From Streptosporangiaceae bacterium (lineage in GTDB: Bacteria; Actinomycetota; Actinomycetes; Streptosporangiales; Streptosporangiaceae): 26,530 nucleotides of DNA. The stretch spans positions 1 to 26,530 of the forward strand of contig JASHTQ010000082.1 in assembly GCA_030040475.1 (NCBI GenBank), written 5' to 3'. Positions 6,673-14,810 of this stretch are shown in pieces. The notes below the pieces were generated by a model. The model was not told the DNA's origin, searched no databases, and worked only from the letters and a program-made list of their open reading frames with translations. The position numbers were made by a program, and so were the translations under genes. Position 1 is the first letter of the stretch. Every line of letters begins with the position of its first letter.

Positions 6673-7620
6673 ATGACGTTCAAGATCGGCCCCATTTTCC
6701 ACCTGATCCACATGTCCGACGACTTCTGGCCGCTCAACGACTGGTACGCAGAGGTCTTCGGCGCGGTCGAGTTCACCAAGGGCAATCGCAGCAGCCGCCC
6801 CGGCAGCGCGTTCCCGACCTGGAGCGTCGAGCTGCGGGACGCGTCCCTGATCACCATCGCCGATGTCACCTTCGAGCCGATGTCACCGTCGATGTTCGTC
6901 GACGGCTGGGACAAGCTGCCGGTCGGCCGGTTCTACAACAAGTTCGGCCGCCACTGGCACTCGATCGCCTGGTACGTCGACGACACCCTGGCCCTGTACC
7001 GGGACCTCAAGGACCGGAACATACGGTTCTTCTTCAACGGCGGCGGCAGCGACTCGGCCCGGGAGCCCAGCCCCGATGAGGCGATCTTCACCCATCCGAA
7101 GGACTCCTGCGGGGCGCTGGAGCTCATGCAGGGCCCGCGGAACGCGGTCGCGGATCCGCGCTTCCAGCCCGGCTACGACTCCGGCCGGTGGGCGCGCGAG
7201 CACCCGCTCGGGCTGCGCCGGCTGGCCTACATCACGATCGTGGTCAGCGACCTGGACAAGGGCAAGCGCGTCTACGCCGACGCGCTGGGCGGCACGGTGC
7301 TGCTGGAGGACAGCTCGGCGCTGACCATGACCAAGAACGCATACGTGGCCGTGGGCGACCACACGATCGTCGAGCTGGCCCAGCCGCTCGAGGAAGGCAG
7401 CCTGGCCGGACGCGAGCTGCAGAAGAACGGCGACATCATGCACTCGGTCGCGTTCGGCGTCGCGGACCTGGACCGGGCGGAGCAGCACCTGACCGCCAAG
7501 GGGGTGCGGATCCTCGATCGCGACGCCACCACCCTGATCGCCGATCCGGACACCACGTTCGGCGCGCCGTTCCGGTTCACCACGAGCGTCATCCCCGGCG
7601 ACCCGCGCGACGCCGGCTAG
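6673..7620 (+). CDS. Two-domain VOC (glyoxalase/dioxygenase superfamily) protein
   Basis: A 315-residue protein with two vicinal-oxygen-chelate modules, at about residues 5-165 and 178-310. Candidate metal ligands are His10 or His13 (FHLIH), a His near 95 (WHSIAW), a Glu in GALELMQG (about 155), and a His in IMHSVAFGV (about 257). The superfamily includes methylmalonyl-CoA epimerases, extradiol dioxygenases and glyoxalases. Next to enoyl-CoA hydratase and carboxyltransferase genes, an epimerase- or lyase-like step on an acyl-CoA is plausible but inferred. ATG 6673 is preferred over the in-frame start at 6637 because GAGGGAG lies about 8 bases before it and the earlier start falls inside the hydratase gene. 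Confidence 0.85.
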   Translation: MTFKIGPIFHLIHMSDDFWPLNDWYAEVFGAVEFTKGNRSSRPGSAFPTWSVELRDASLITIADVTFEPMSPSMFVDGWDKLPVGRFYNKFGRHWHSIAWYVDDTLALYRDLKDRNIRFFFNGGGSDSAREPSPDEAIFTHPKDSCGALELMQGPRNAVADPRFQPGYDSGRWAREHPLGLRRLAYITIVVSDLDKGKRVYADALGGTVLLEDSSALTMTKNAYVAVGDHTIVELAQPLEEGSLAGRELQKNGDIMHSVAFGVADLDRAEQHLTAKGVRILDRDATTLIADPDTTFGAPFRFTTSVIPGDPRDAG

Positions 7621-7644
7621 GAACACCGGCGGGCGGCGCCGAAC

Positions 7645-10005
7645 CTAGGGCAGCGCCCCCGCCGAGGCCAGCGCGGCCAGCACCTGCGCCGGTCCGAGCG
7701 GCGTCCCGGTGATGCGGGCGCCCAGCGGCGCCAGCGCGTCGGCCACCGCGTTGACGACGGCGGGCGGCGAGCCGATCGCCCCGCCCTCGCCGACGCCCTT
7801 GAACCCGCCCGGGGTGTCCGCCGGCGTCACCACGTGGCCGTATTCGACGTCCGGTATCTCAGCCGCGGTCGGCAGCAGGTAGTCCATGAACGTGGTGGTC
7901 AGCGGGTTGCCGTCGGCGTCGTAGACCATGTGCTCGAACAGCACGCCGCCGATGCCCTGCGCGACCCCGCCGGCGATCTGCCCCTCGACCACCATGGGGT
8001 TGATCATCGGCCCGCAGTCCTCGCTGACCACGTAGCGCAGGATCCGGACCTGGCCGGTGCGCACGTCCACCTCGACGGTGCAGGCGTGGCAGGCGTTCGC
8101 GAGCACCAGCGGCGGGGCCACCGACCGGGCGCTGACCAGCAGGCCGGGCTCGATGTCGTCGGGCAGCGCGGCCGGGTTCAGGTACGCCGCCTCGGCCACC
8201 TCCCCGAACGACACCCCCGCCTCCGGGTCACCCCGGACCTGGACCCGGCCGCCGCCGGACAGTTCCAGGTCGCTCACCGAGGCCTCCAGCACGTGCGCCG
8301 CCACCCGCAGCATCTTCTCCCGCATCCGCTCCGCTACGAGCTGCGCCGCGCCCGCCGCGATCACGGCGCTCTTGCTGCCGCCGGTGCCCGGCCCCCAGGG
8401 GGCCACCGCCGTGTCGCCCTGGATGAACGCAATCGAGTCGGGCGAACAGCCGAGCACGTCGGCGACGACCTGGGCCATCGTGGTTTCCACGCTCTGCCCG
8501 TGGCTGGCCGTCCCCATGATCAGCGTGATCTCGCCGGTGGGATCGATGCGCAGGATGGCGCCCTCGCTGCCGAGCGGGCCGCGGGTCTGGATCGGCTCGA
8601 CGTACAGGCTCATGCCGATGCCGAGATAGCGGCCGTCGGCGCGGGCCGCCGCCTGCTCGCGCCTGAAGTCGTCGTAGCCGATCAGCTCGGCCGCCTGGTC
8701 GAGCGTCTTGGCCGGGCTGATCCGCTCGTAGCGCACCCCCGTCGCGCTGACGTACGGCAGGTCCTCGTCGGTGACCACGTTCGCGCGGCGCAGGCTCAGC
8801 GGATCCATCCCGATCGCGCGCGCCACGACGTCCATCATCTGCTCCCTGGCCACGGTCTCGAACAGCCACGGCCCGCGGTACGCGCACCTGCCGCAGGTGT
8901 TCGTGTAGACCGCCTGGTTGGTGAACGAGAGCATGGGCAGCCGGTAGGGACCGGGAAAGAACGCGGCGACCCCGCCGCCGACGCTGCCGGTGCCCGGCAC
9001 GCTGTAGGAGCCGACGTTCTCCACGTGCTGAACGCGCGCGGCGAGCAGGTGCCCGCCGGCGTCGGTGGCCACCGAGATCGTGGCCTGCTCTTCGCGGGCG
9101 TGCCCGCCCGCCAGCAGGTTCTCGGCCCGGTCCTCGATCCACCGCACCGGGCGACCCAGCAGGTAGCTGGCCAGCACGACGGCCATCTCCTCGCGGGTGA
9201 CGAACATCTTCTGGCCGAAGCCGCCGCCGACGTCGCCCATCACCACCCGGACCCGGTGCTCGGCCAGGCCGAGCATCCGGGCGCAGTAGGACCGCATCTC
9301 GTGCGGTGCCTGGGTCGCGGCCCAGATGGTCAGCTCGCCGCGCCCGGGCTCCCAGCTCGCCACGAGCCCGCGGCCCTCCATCGGCACCGCGACGTAGCGG
9401 TGCTGCCCGATCGTCTCGGTGACGACGTGCGCGGCGCCGCCGAACACCTGCTCGTCGTCGGCCGGGGCGGAGATCTGCGCGGCGACGTTGGACCCGGTCT
9501 CGGGATGCACGAGTATCCCGGTGCGCAGCCCCGTCTGGCTGTCCAGCACCGGCGGCAGCGGCTCGAGGTCCAGGTCGACCGCCTCGGCCGCGTCCTCGGC
9601 CAGGTAGCGGGACCGCGCTATGACGATCGCGATCGGATCGCCGGCGAACCGGACGTCGCCGTCGGCCAGCGGGCGCAGCGGCGGGGTCGTCGCGTCGCGG
9701 CCGATGATGGTCGAGTACGTCGGCCGGAAGACCTCGCGGAAGTCGTCCATGGTGAACACGGCGGCCACGCCCGGCATGGCGGCCGCCGCCGTGACGTCGA
9801 CCGACGATAGCAAGCCGCGCGCGACCGGGCTCCTGACGAAGGCGGCGTGCAGCATTCCCGGCACCGAGTGGTCGTCTATGTACCGTCCGCGCCCGGCAAG
9901 CAACCTGGGATCCTCAAGCCGCTGCACCCGCGCCCCGACATACCGCCCCGCCGTCGCCCCCGCGGCCGCCGCCCCGGCGGGCCCGCTCACGGCATGCTCA
10001 GCCAT
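7645..10005 (-). CDS. Molybdenum hydroxylase large subunit (CoxL/xanthine dehydrogenase family)
   Basis: A 786-residue molybdopterin cytosine dinucleotide-binding subunit. It would hydroxylate a C-H bond of an aldehyde or heteroaromatic ring using water. VGARVQRLEDPRLLAGRGRY opens the a/b-hammerhead domain; GGGFGQK and GVGEGGAIG (catalytic E740) mark the Mo site. The active-site loop reads AYRGPW (375-380). It is neither the AYXCSFR of true CO dehydrogenase (form I) nor the common AYRGAGR of form II, so CO is not expected to be the substrate. Its ATG overlaps the small-subunit stop by 8 bp. It is the last gene of the medium-small-large operon. No cofactor maturation genes are in the window. 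Confidence 0.93.
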   Translation of the reverse strand: MAEHAVSGPAGAAAAGATAGRYVGARVQRLEDPRLLAGRGRYIDDHSVPGMLHAAFVRSPVARGLLSSVDVTAAAAMPGVAAVFTMDDFREVFRPTYSTIIGRDATTPPLRPLADGDVRFAGDPIAIVIARSRYLAEDAAEAVDLDLEPLPPVLDSQTGLRTGILVHPETGSNVAAQISAPADDEQVFGGAAHVVTETIGQHRYVAVPMEGRGLVASWEPGRGELTIWAATQAPHEMRSYCARMLGLAEHRVRVVMGDVGGGFGQKMFVTREEMAVVLASYLLGRPVRWIEDRAENLLAGGHAREEQATISVATDAGGHLLAARVQHVENVGSYSVPGTGSVGGGVAAFFPGPYRLPMLSFTNQAVYTNTCGRCAYRGPWLFETVAREQMMDVVARAIGMDPLSLRRANVVTDEDLPYVSATGVRYERISPAKTLDQAAELIGYDDFRREQAAARADGRYLGIGMSLYVEPIQTRGPLGSEGAILRIDPTGEITLIMGTASHGQSVETTMAQVVADVLGCSPDSIAFIQGDTAVAPWGPGTGGSKSAVIAAGAAQLVAERMREKMLRVAAHVLEASVSDLELSGGGRVQVRGDPEAGVSFGEVAEAAYLNPAALPDDIEPGLLVSARSVAPPLVLANACHACTVEVDVRTGQVRILRYVVSEDCGPMINPMVVEGQIAGGVAQGIGGVLFEHMVYDADGNPLTTTFMDYLLPTAAEIPDVEYGHVVTPADTPGGFKGVGEGGAIGSPPAVVNAVADALAPLGARITGTPLGPAQVLAALASAGALP

Positions 10006-10501
10006 CGCGGGCCTCCTTCCGCGCGCGGACCGCGGCCTGCACCGCGCGCACGATTCCCTGGTACCCGGTGCACCGGCACAGGTTCCCCGACAGCCCGTCC
10101 CGGATCTGCTCCGCGCTCGGATCGGGATGATCGGCGAGGAACGCCGTCACCGAGACCACGAACCCCGGGGTGCAGAAGCCGCACTGCAGCCCGTGCTCGG
10201 CGCGGAACGCCTCCTGCACGTCGCTCAGCCTCCCGCCGTCGGGAGTAGAGCCTTCCGGGGTCAGGCCCTCCACCGTGGTGATCGCGGTGCCCTCCATCTG
10301 GACCGCGAATACCAGGCAGGACCGGATCGCCGCGCCGTCTGCGAGCACCGTGCAGGCGCCGCAGACGCCATGCTCGCAGCCAAGGTGGGTTCCGGTCAGC
10401 CGGAGCCTGTCGCGAAGGAAGTCAGCCAGCGTCAGGCGCGGCTCGACCATGGCGCTCACCGCCTGCCCGTTCACCGTGACCTCGAGCCGGTGCTCAGTCA
10501 T
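9998..10501 (-). CDS. Molybdenum hydroxylase [2Fe-2S] small subunit (CoxS-like)
   Basis: A 167-residue electron-transfer subunit with two [2Fe-2S] clusters. The plant-ferredoxin-like N domain has C42, C47, C50 and C62. The helical C domain has C107, C110, C142 and C144 (CGFC and CRC). It passes electrons from the Mo site of the large subunit to FAD of the medium subunit. The start is set at 10501, where ATGACTGA overlaps the medium-subunit stop by 8 bases. Longer in-frame starts up to 10789 lie inside the medium-subunit gene. Length and all eight cysteines are as expected. Confidence 0.95.
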   Translation of the reverse strand: MTEHRLEVTVNGQAVSAMVEPRLTLADFLRDRLRLTGTHLGCEHGVCGACTVLADGAAIRSCLVFAVQMEGTAITTVEGLTPEGSTPDGGRLSDVQEAFRAEHGLQCGFCTPGFVVSVTAFLADHPDPSAEQIRDGLSGNLCRCTGYQGIVRAVQAAVRARKEARDG

Positions 10502-11420
10502 GCCGCGCCTCCTGGAGCGCGCGCCGCACCGCCTGGCCGACCAGGTGAGCCGCCACCCGCCTGCGGTAGGCGGCGTCGGCGTGCAGGTCCGAGATGCACG
10601 AGACCCCGGACAGCGCCGCCACGCCCACCGCCACCGGATCAACCTCGTCCGCGGCGGCGCCGCGTGCCGCCTGCTCGGCGGCGACGGCCCGCACCGGCGC
10701 CGACGCCACGCCGAACAGGCCAAGGCGCAGGCTGCGGATGCGTTCGGCCCCGTGGAACTCGGCACTGTCGAGCTCGACCGCGCAGGCAACGCCGGCCAGC
10801 GCGAAATCCCCGTGCCTGCGGGCCATTTCCACGACCGCGCAGCCCTGCGGCCCGGCGACCGCGCTGTCCTGCGGCCGACCAGCGAACCTTACCTCGGTCA
10901 GGATCTCGTCGGGCTCGGCCGTGGTGCTGAAGGTCCCGGTGAAGAAGTCCGTGGCCGCGACCGAACGCGTGCCGCGGCTGCTGGCCAGGACGATCTCGGC
11001 GTCCAGCGTGATCGCGACCGCCGGGTACTCCGCGCCGGGGTCGGCATGGCTGAGCGAGCCGCCGATCGTCCCCCTGTTACGGATCTGGAAGTGGCCGATG
11101 TGCGCCGTCGCACGAGCCAGCAGCGGCACCCGGGACAGCACCTCCTGGCTGCCGCCGATGGCCGCCTGGGTGGTCATCGCCCCGATCCGGGTAACGCCGT
11201 CGGCCACGGACACATAACGCAACGCCGGGATCCGGTTCAGGTCGACCAGATGCCCGAACCTGGCCAGCCGGAGGGCGAGCACGGGCACCAGGCTCTGGCC
11301 CCCGGCCAGCACCTTTGCCTCGTCCCCGAACTCCGCGAGCAGGGCCAGAGCCTCGTCAAGCGTGCCGGGGGCGTGGTACTCGAAAGGAGCTGCCTTCACC
11401 AGCTGACCTTCCGTCGCCAT
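10494..11420 (-). CDS. Molybdenum hydroxylase FAD-binding medium subunit (CoxM-like)
   Basis: A 308-residue FAD subunit, first gene of the operon. The two FAD motifs are AGGQS (39-43) and TIGGSLSHADP (118-128). The C-terminal CO-dehydrogenase flavoprotein domain covers about 180-300. It accepts electrons from the small subunit and hands them to a quinone or other acceptor. The ATG at 11420 faces an AT-rich 66-bp gap shared with the divergent MFS gene. A minus-strand TATAAT at 11439-11444 would leave only about 12 bases of leader, and no clear ribosome site is seen, so near-leaderless translation is possible. Confidence 0.94.
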   Translation of the reverse strand: MATEGQLVKAAPFEYHAPGTLDEALALLAEFGDEAKVLAGGQSLVPVLALRLARFGHLVDLNRIPALRYVSVADGVTRIGAMTTQAAIGGSQEVLSRVPLLARATAHIGHFQIRNRGTIGGSLSHADPGAEYPAVAITLDAEIVLASSRGTRSVAATDFFTGTFSTTAEPDEILTEVRFAGRPQDSAVAGPQGCAVVEMARRHGDFALAGVACAVELDSAEFHGAERIRSLRLGLFGVASAPVRAVAAEQAARGAAADEVDPVAVGVAALSGVSCISDLHADAAYRRRVAAHLVGQAVRRALQEARHD

Positions 11421-11438
11421 GATCAGGGATTACATAGT

Positions 11439-11444
11439 ATTATA
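11439..11444 (-). promoter_or_regulatory. TATAAT -10 box for the Mo hydroxylase operon
   Basis: The minus strand reads a consensus TATAAT here, inside the most AT-rich stretch of the window (11428-11465) between divergent operons. No convincing -35 is seen at 16-18 bp, so an activator or extended contacts may be needed. Confidence 0.45.
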
Positions 11445-11486
11445 CATTGTTAACTTTAAAACAGTAGCTTCGGGAAGGATACTCAG

Positions 11487-13340
11487 GTGACCGTCGACGG
11501 GCGTTCGTCCGAAGCGTCCGAAGCATCCGAAGCGTCCGAAGCACCCGTACCCGACACGGCCGCGGCAGCCGTGACGGCGGCAGCACGCAAAACGGCCGCC
11601 CCGGTGAGCGACGGCTACAAGTGGGTGGCGCTGACCAACACGACGGCGGGCGTCCTGCTGGCGACGATCGACGCCTCGATCCTGATCATCGCGATGCCGG
11701 ACATCTTCCGCGGCATCGACCTTGACCCGCTCGTCCCCGGCAACAGCGTCTACCTGCTGTGGATGATCCTCGGTTACCTCGTCACCGGCAGCGTGCTCGT
11801 GGTCAGCGTCGGCCGCCTCGGCGACATGTACGGCCGGGTCCGCATGTACAACCTCGGGTTCGTCATCTACACGGTCGCGTCGCTGCTGCTGACGATCGAC
11901 TGGATGACCGGCCACGAGGGAGCCCTGTGGCTGCTGGTCTGGCGCATCGTGCAGGGCGTCGGCGGCGCCTTCCTGGTCGGGAACTCCGGCGCCATCTTGA
12001 CCGATGCCTTTCCCGCGCACCAGCGCGGCCTGGCGCTCGGCATCAACAACGTGGCGGGGATCAGCGGGACGTTCATCGGCCTGGTGATCGGCGGCATCCT
12101 GGCCCCGATCAGCTGGCGTCTGGTCTTCCTGATCTCCGTCCCCTTCGGGCTCTTCGGCACGATCTGGGCCTACCTGCGGCTGCGCGATCTCAGCGAGCGG
12201 ACCAGGCAGCCGATCGACTGGGCGGGCAACCTGACCTTCGCCGTCGGCCTCATCCTCGTCATGATCGGCGTCACCTACGGGATCCAGCCGTACGGCGGGC
12301 ACCCGCTCGGCTGGGGCAGCCCGACCGTGATCGGCTGCCTGACCGTCGGCGGCCTCGGCCTGGCCGCGTTCGGGGTCATCGAGGCCAGGGTGCGGTACCC
12401 GATGTTCCGGCTCAGCCTGTTCCGCATCAAGGCATTCTCGTTCGGCACCATCTCCACCTTCCTCGCCGCGCTGGGCCGCGGCGGCCTGATGTTCATGCTG
12501 ATCATCTGGCTGCAGGGGATATGGCTTCCGCTGCACGGCTACACCTTCGAGCGGACGCCCTTCTGGGCCGGCGTGTACATGCTGCCGATGACCGCCGGGT
12601 TCCTCCTGGCCGGGCCGGTTGCGGGCCGGCTCTCCGATCGCTTCGGGCCGCGCCCGTTCGCGACCGGCGGCATGCTCGTCGCGGCCGGCGCGTTCGTCTT
12701 GCTCGAGTTGCTCCCCATCAACTTCTCCTACCCGGACTTCGCCGGGATCCTGCTGCTGAACGGGCTCGCCATGGGCGCGTTCTCGGCACCCAACCGGGCC
12801 GGGGTGATGAACAGCCTGCCCGCCCGCGACCGCGGCGCGGGCGGCGGGATGAACTCGACGTTCATGAACTCCGCGCAGGTCTTCTCGCTCGGCATCTTCT
12901 TCAGCCTGATGATCGCTGGCCTGGCCGCCGACCTTCCGCGCACGCTGAGCTCGGGCCTGATCGCCCAGGGGGTGCCGGCCGGTACGGCCGAGCAGGTCAG
13001 CCACCTACCGCCGATCTCCATCCTGTTCGCCTCGTTCCTCGGCTACAACCCGATCGGTCACCTGCTTGGCGCCAGTGCCCTGCTTCACCTGCCGGCGGCC
13101 AAGGCGGCCGAGCTAACCGGCCGCACCTTCCTGCCCGGCCTGCTCACCGGCCCGTTCCGGGCGGGCCTGCACATCGCGTTCGCCTTCTCCATCGGTTGCT
13201 GCCTGATCGCCGCCGCGGCATCCTGGTCACGCGGCACCAGGTTCATCGCCGCCGACCGCGAGCCGACCCTGGCCGCCCCCGCGCCCGAGCTGATCCCCGA
13301 AGCCGACAACGAGCCGATCCAGAAACAGATCGCCGACTGA
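11487..13340 (+). CDS. MFS transporter, DHA2 (EmrB/QacA-like, 14-helix) type
   Basis: A 617-residue major facilitator protein driven by proton exchange. Helix 1 carries the ATIDASILIIAMPDI signature, motif A is GRLGDMYGR (about 109-117), and GGAFLVGNSGAILTDAFP follows helix 4. Length and pattern fit 14 helices. The N terminus (residues 1-45) is a cytoplasmic, low-complexity tail encoded partly by a 9-bp tandem repeat (SEASEASEASEA). Start GTG 11487 has GGGAAGGA 8 bases upstream. It is divergent from the Mo hydroxylase operon and followed after 18 bp by a reductase gene. DHA2 proteins mostly export drugs or metabolites, so it may export a pathway intermediate or give resistance; uptake is less likely. 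Confidence 0.9.
   Translation: MTVDGRSSEASEASEASEAPVPDTAAAAVTAAARKTAAPVSDGYKWVALTNTTAGVLLATIDASILIIAMPDIFRGIDLDPLVPGNSVYLLWMILGYLVTGSVLVVSVGRLGDMYGRVRMYNLGFVIYTVASLLLTIDWMTGHEGALWLLVWRIVQGVGGAFLVGNSGAILTDAFPAHQRGLALGINNVAGISGTFIGLVIGGILAPISWRLVFLISVPFGLFGTIWAYLRLRDLSERTRQPIDWAGNLTFAVGLILVMIGVTYGIQPYGGHPLGWGSPTVIGCLTVGGLGLAAFGVIEARVRYPMFRLSLFRIKAFSFGTISTFLAALGRGGLMFMLIIWLQGIWLPLHGYTFERTPFWAGVYMLPMTAGFLLAGPVAGRLSDRFGPRPFATGGMLVAAGAFVLLELLPINFSYPDFAGILLLNGLAMGAFSAPNRAGVMNSLPARDRGAGGGMNSTFMNSAQVFSLGIFFSLMIAGLAADLPRTLSSGLIAQGVPAGTAEQVSHLPPISILFASFLGYNPIGHLLGASALLHLPAAKAAELTGRTFLPGLLTGPFRAGLHIAFAFSIGCCLIAAAASWSRGTRFIAADREPTLAAPAPELIPEADNEPIQKQIAD
11508..11543 (+). repeat. Four-copy 9-bp coding tandem repeat
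   Basis: tccgaagc(g/a) is repeated four times without gaps, encoding a Ser-Glu-Ala repeat in the N-terminal tail of the MFS protein. The period is a multiple of three, so copy changes keep the frame. Confidence 0.9.
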
Positions 13341-13358
13341 ACACCGGAGGTGCTGCCC

Positions 13359-14327
13359 GTGTTTGCCGTGACCGCAGCGCGCATTGACGCAGAAGACCCG
13401 CTGGCCGGGATGGAGCTGGGGGAGCGCCCCGACCCGGCGCACCGGGACGGATGGGTCACGGTGACGGTCAAGGCGGCCGCGCTCAACCACCACGACGTCT
13501 GGACGCTGCGCGGCGTGGGCATCTCGGCCGACCGGCTGCCGATCGTGCTCGGCTGCGACGCCGCCGGCACCGATCAGGACAACAACGAGGTGATCGTGCA
13601 CGCGGTGATCGGGGACCCCGACGCCGGCGGCGGCGACGAGACCCTCGACCCGTGCCGGTCGCTGCTGTCGGAGCGGTACGACGGCACGTTCGCGGACAAG
13701 GTCAGCGTGCCGCGCCGCAACCTGGTGCCCAAGCCCGCCGCGCTGTCCTTCGAGGAGGCAGCCTGCCTGCCGACGGCCTACCTGACCGCGTACAAGATGC
13801 TGTTCGAGAAGTCCGGCCTGCAGCCCGGCGCGACCGTGCTCGTGCAGGGCGCGGGCGGCGGGGTGGCGACCGCGCTGATCCTGCTCGGCCGGGCGGCCGG
13901 CTACCGGATCTGGGCGACCAGCCGCAGCGAGGCCAAGCGCGACCGCGCGGTCAAGCTCGGCGCCGACCAGGCTTTCGCAGCCGGCGCCCGGCTGCCCGAG
14001 CGGGTCGACGCGGTCATGGAGACCGTCGGCCGCGCGACCTGGGCGCACTCTGTCCGGTCGGTCAAGCCCGGCGGCCGCATCGTGATCAGCGGGGCGACCA
14101 GCGGGGACGCCCCGCCGGCCGAACTCACCAGGATCTTCTTCACCCAGCTGACCGTGACCGGCTCCACCATGGGCACCCGCGACCAGCTGGGCCGCCTGGC
14201 CCGGTTCTGCGAGCAGGCCGGCGTCCGGCCGCTGATCGACCGGGTGCTCCCGCTGCAGGAGGCGCGCGACGGCTTCGCGGCCATGATCGCGGGCGACCTG
14301 TTCGGCAAGCTCGTCTTCGTCCCGTGA
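13359..14327 (+). CDS. Quinone oxidoreductase-like MDR-family dehydrogenase
   Basis: A 322-residue medium-chain reductase. The N-terminal catalytic domain has LNHHDVW and GCDAAGTD; the Rossmann domain has the NAD(P)H loop VQGAGGGVA, followed by SRSEAKRDRAVKLGAD. The structural-zinc cysteine cluster of classical alcohol dehydrogenases is not seen, so a zinc-free quinone or enone reductase is more likely. The start is GTG 13359 with GGAGG 8 bases upstream; an earlier GTG at 13350 overlaps that site. It sits 18 bp after the MFS gene, and its stop overlaps the next start as GTGA, so the three genes form one operon. Confidence 0.88.
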   Translation: MFAVTAARIDAEDPLAGMELGERPDPAHRDGWVTVTVKAAALNHHDVWTLRGVGISADRLPIVLGCDAAGTDQDNNEVIVHAVIGDPDAGGGDETLDPCRSLLSERYDGTFADKVSVPRRNLVPKPAALSFEEAACLPTAYLTAYKMLFEKSGLQPGATVLVQGAGGGVATALILLGRAAGYRIWATSRSEAKRDRAVKLGADQAFAAGARLPERVDAVMETVGRATWAHSVRSVKPGGRIVISGATSGDAPPAELTRIFFTQLTVTGSTMGTRDQLGRLARFCEQAGVRPLIDRVLPLQEARDGFAAMIAGDLFGKLVFVP

Positions 14328-14695
14328 CCCGCATCCTGGTCAGCTTCGACATCGACGGCACGCTCGAGGCGGGCGATCCGCCGGGGCCGGTCACCTTTAC
14401 CCAGGTGGCGGCCGCGAAGGCGCGCGGGTACGTCATCGGCAGCGCGTCGGACCGCACGCTGTCCGAACAGCGGGCGATATGGCAGCAGGCCGGCATCGAA
14501 GTCGACTTCACCTGCCACAAGCACCGGCTCCGCCAGGGCACAGAGCACTTCGGCGCTCAGCGCATGCTCCACGTCGGCGACACCTCACTGGACGAGCACT
14601 ACGCCACGCTGGCCGGGTTCGAATTCCGTTACGCGACCGAGCTGCCCGCCGCGCCCGACGAGTGGCTCACCGACCCGTCCGGCCGCACCCCCTAA
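14324..14695 (+). CDS. Minimal HAD-superfamily phosphatase
   Basis: A 123-residue HAD protein whose GTG overlaps the stop of the reductase gene (GTGA). The nucleophile and acid/base are D9 and D11 in FDIDGTLE. A motif II-like Ser/Thr region is at GSASDRT (39-45), and motif IV is HVGDTSLDE (83-91). There is almost no cap domain, so the active site should be open to large or macromolecular phosphates. It is about half the usual HAD length but has both ends, so it looks complete. Translational coupling to the reductase ties it to the catabolic operon, although small HADs of this kind can be unrelated passengers. Confidence 0.82.
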   Translation: MTRILVSFDIDGTLEAGDPPGPVTFTQVAAAKARGYVIGSASDRTLSEQRAIWQQAGIEVDFTCHKHRLRQGTEHFGAQRMLHVGDTSLDEHYATLAGFEFRYATELPAAPDEWLTDPSGRTP

Positions 14696-14699
14696 GCAA

Positions 14700-14714
14700 C
14701 TCCTGACGCAGGAG
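14700..14714 (+). terminator. Short hairpin after HAD gene
   Basis: ctcctg-acg-caggag forms a perfect 6-bp stem five bases after the HAD stop codon. With the next hairpin it probably ends the MFS-reductase-HAD transcript. No U-run is present, as is usual at high GC. Confidence 0.45.
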
Positions 14715-14723
14715 AGCGGATGT

Positions 14724-14748
14724 CCGGCCGTGCCGCGGCAACGGCCGG
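14724..14748 (+). terminator. GC-rich hairpin before the NTPase-kinase gene
   Basis: ccggccgt (14724-14731) pairs with acggccgg (14741-14748), and gcc/ggc pairs inside with one bulged base, giving an almost perfect GC stem. It lies before the putative promoter of the kinase gene and separates the two units. Confidence 0.5.
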
Positions 14749-14787
14749 GCGCCGAAGTCCTGCTGGTCCTGATACCTGCGGGGTTGT

Positions 14788-14793
14788 TACGAT
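14788..14793 (+). promoter_or_regulatory. Possible -10 box of the NTPase-kinase gene
   Basis: TACGAT fits the actinobacterial -10 pattern and lies 17 bases before the ATG, downstream of the two hairpins. No good -35 is visible. Confidence 0.35.
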
Positions 14794-14810
14794 TCGGCTG
14801 GGAGAAAGCG

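Noticed and set aside
7834..9810. 658-codon plus-strand open frame opposite the Mo hydroxylase large subunit
   Set aside because: Antisense to an unmistakable 786-residue enzyme; composition is shadow-like.
7645..11420. Carbon monoxide dehydrogenase
   Set aside because: The active-site loop is AYRGPW, lacking the AYXCSFR signature of form I CO dehydrogenase.
11430..13004. 524-codon minus-strand open frame opposite the MFS gene
   Set aside because: Very charged Asp/Glu/Arg/His-rich composition is the complement of hydrophobic MFS codons; not a real protein.
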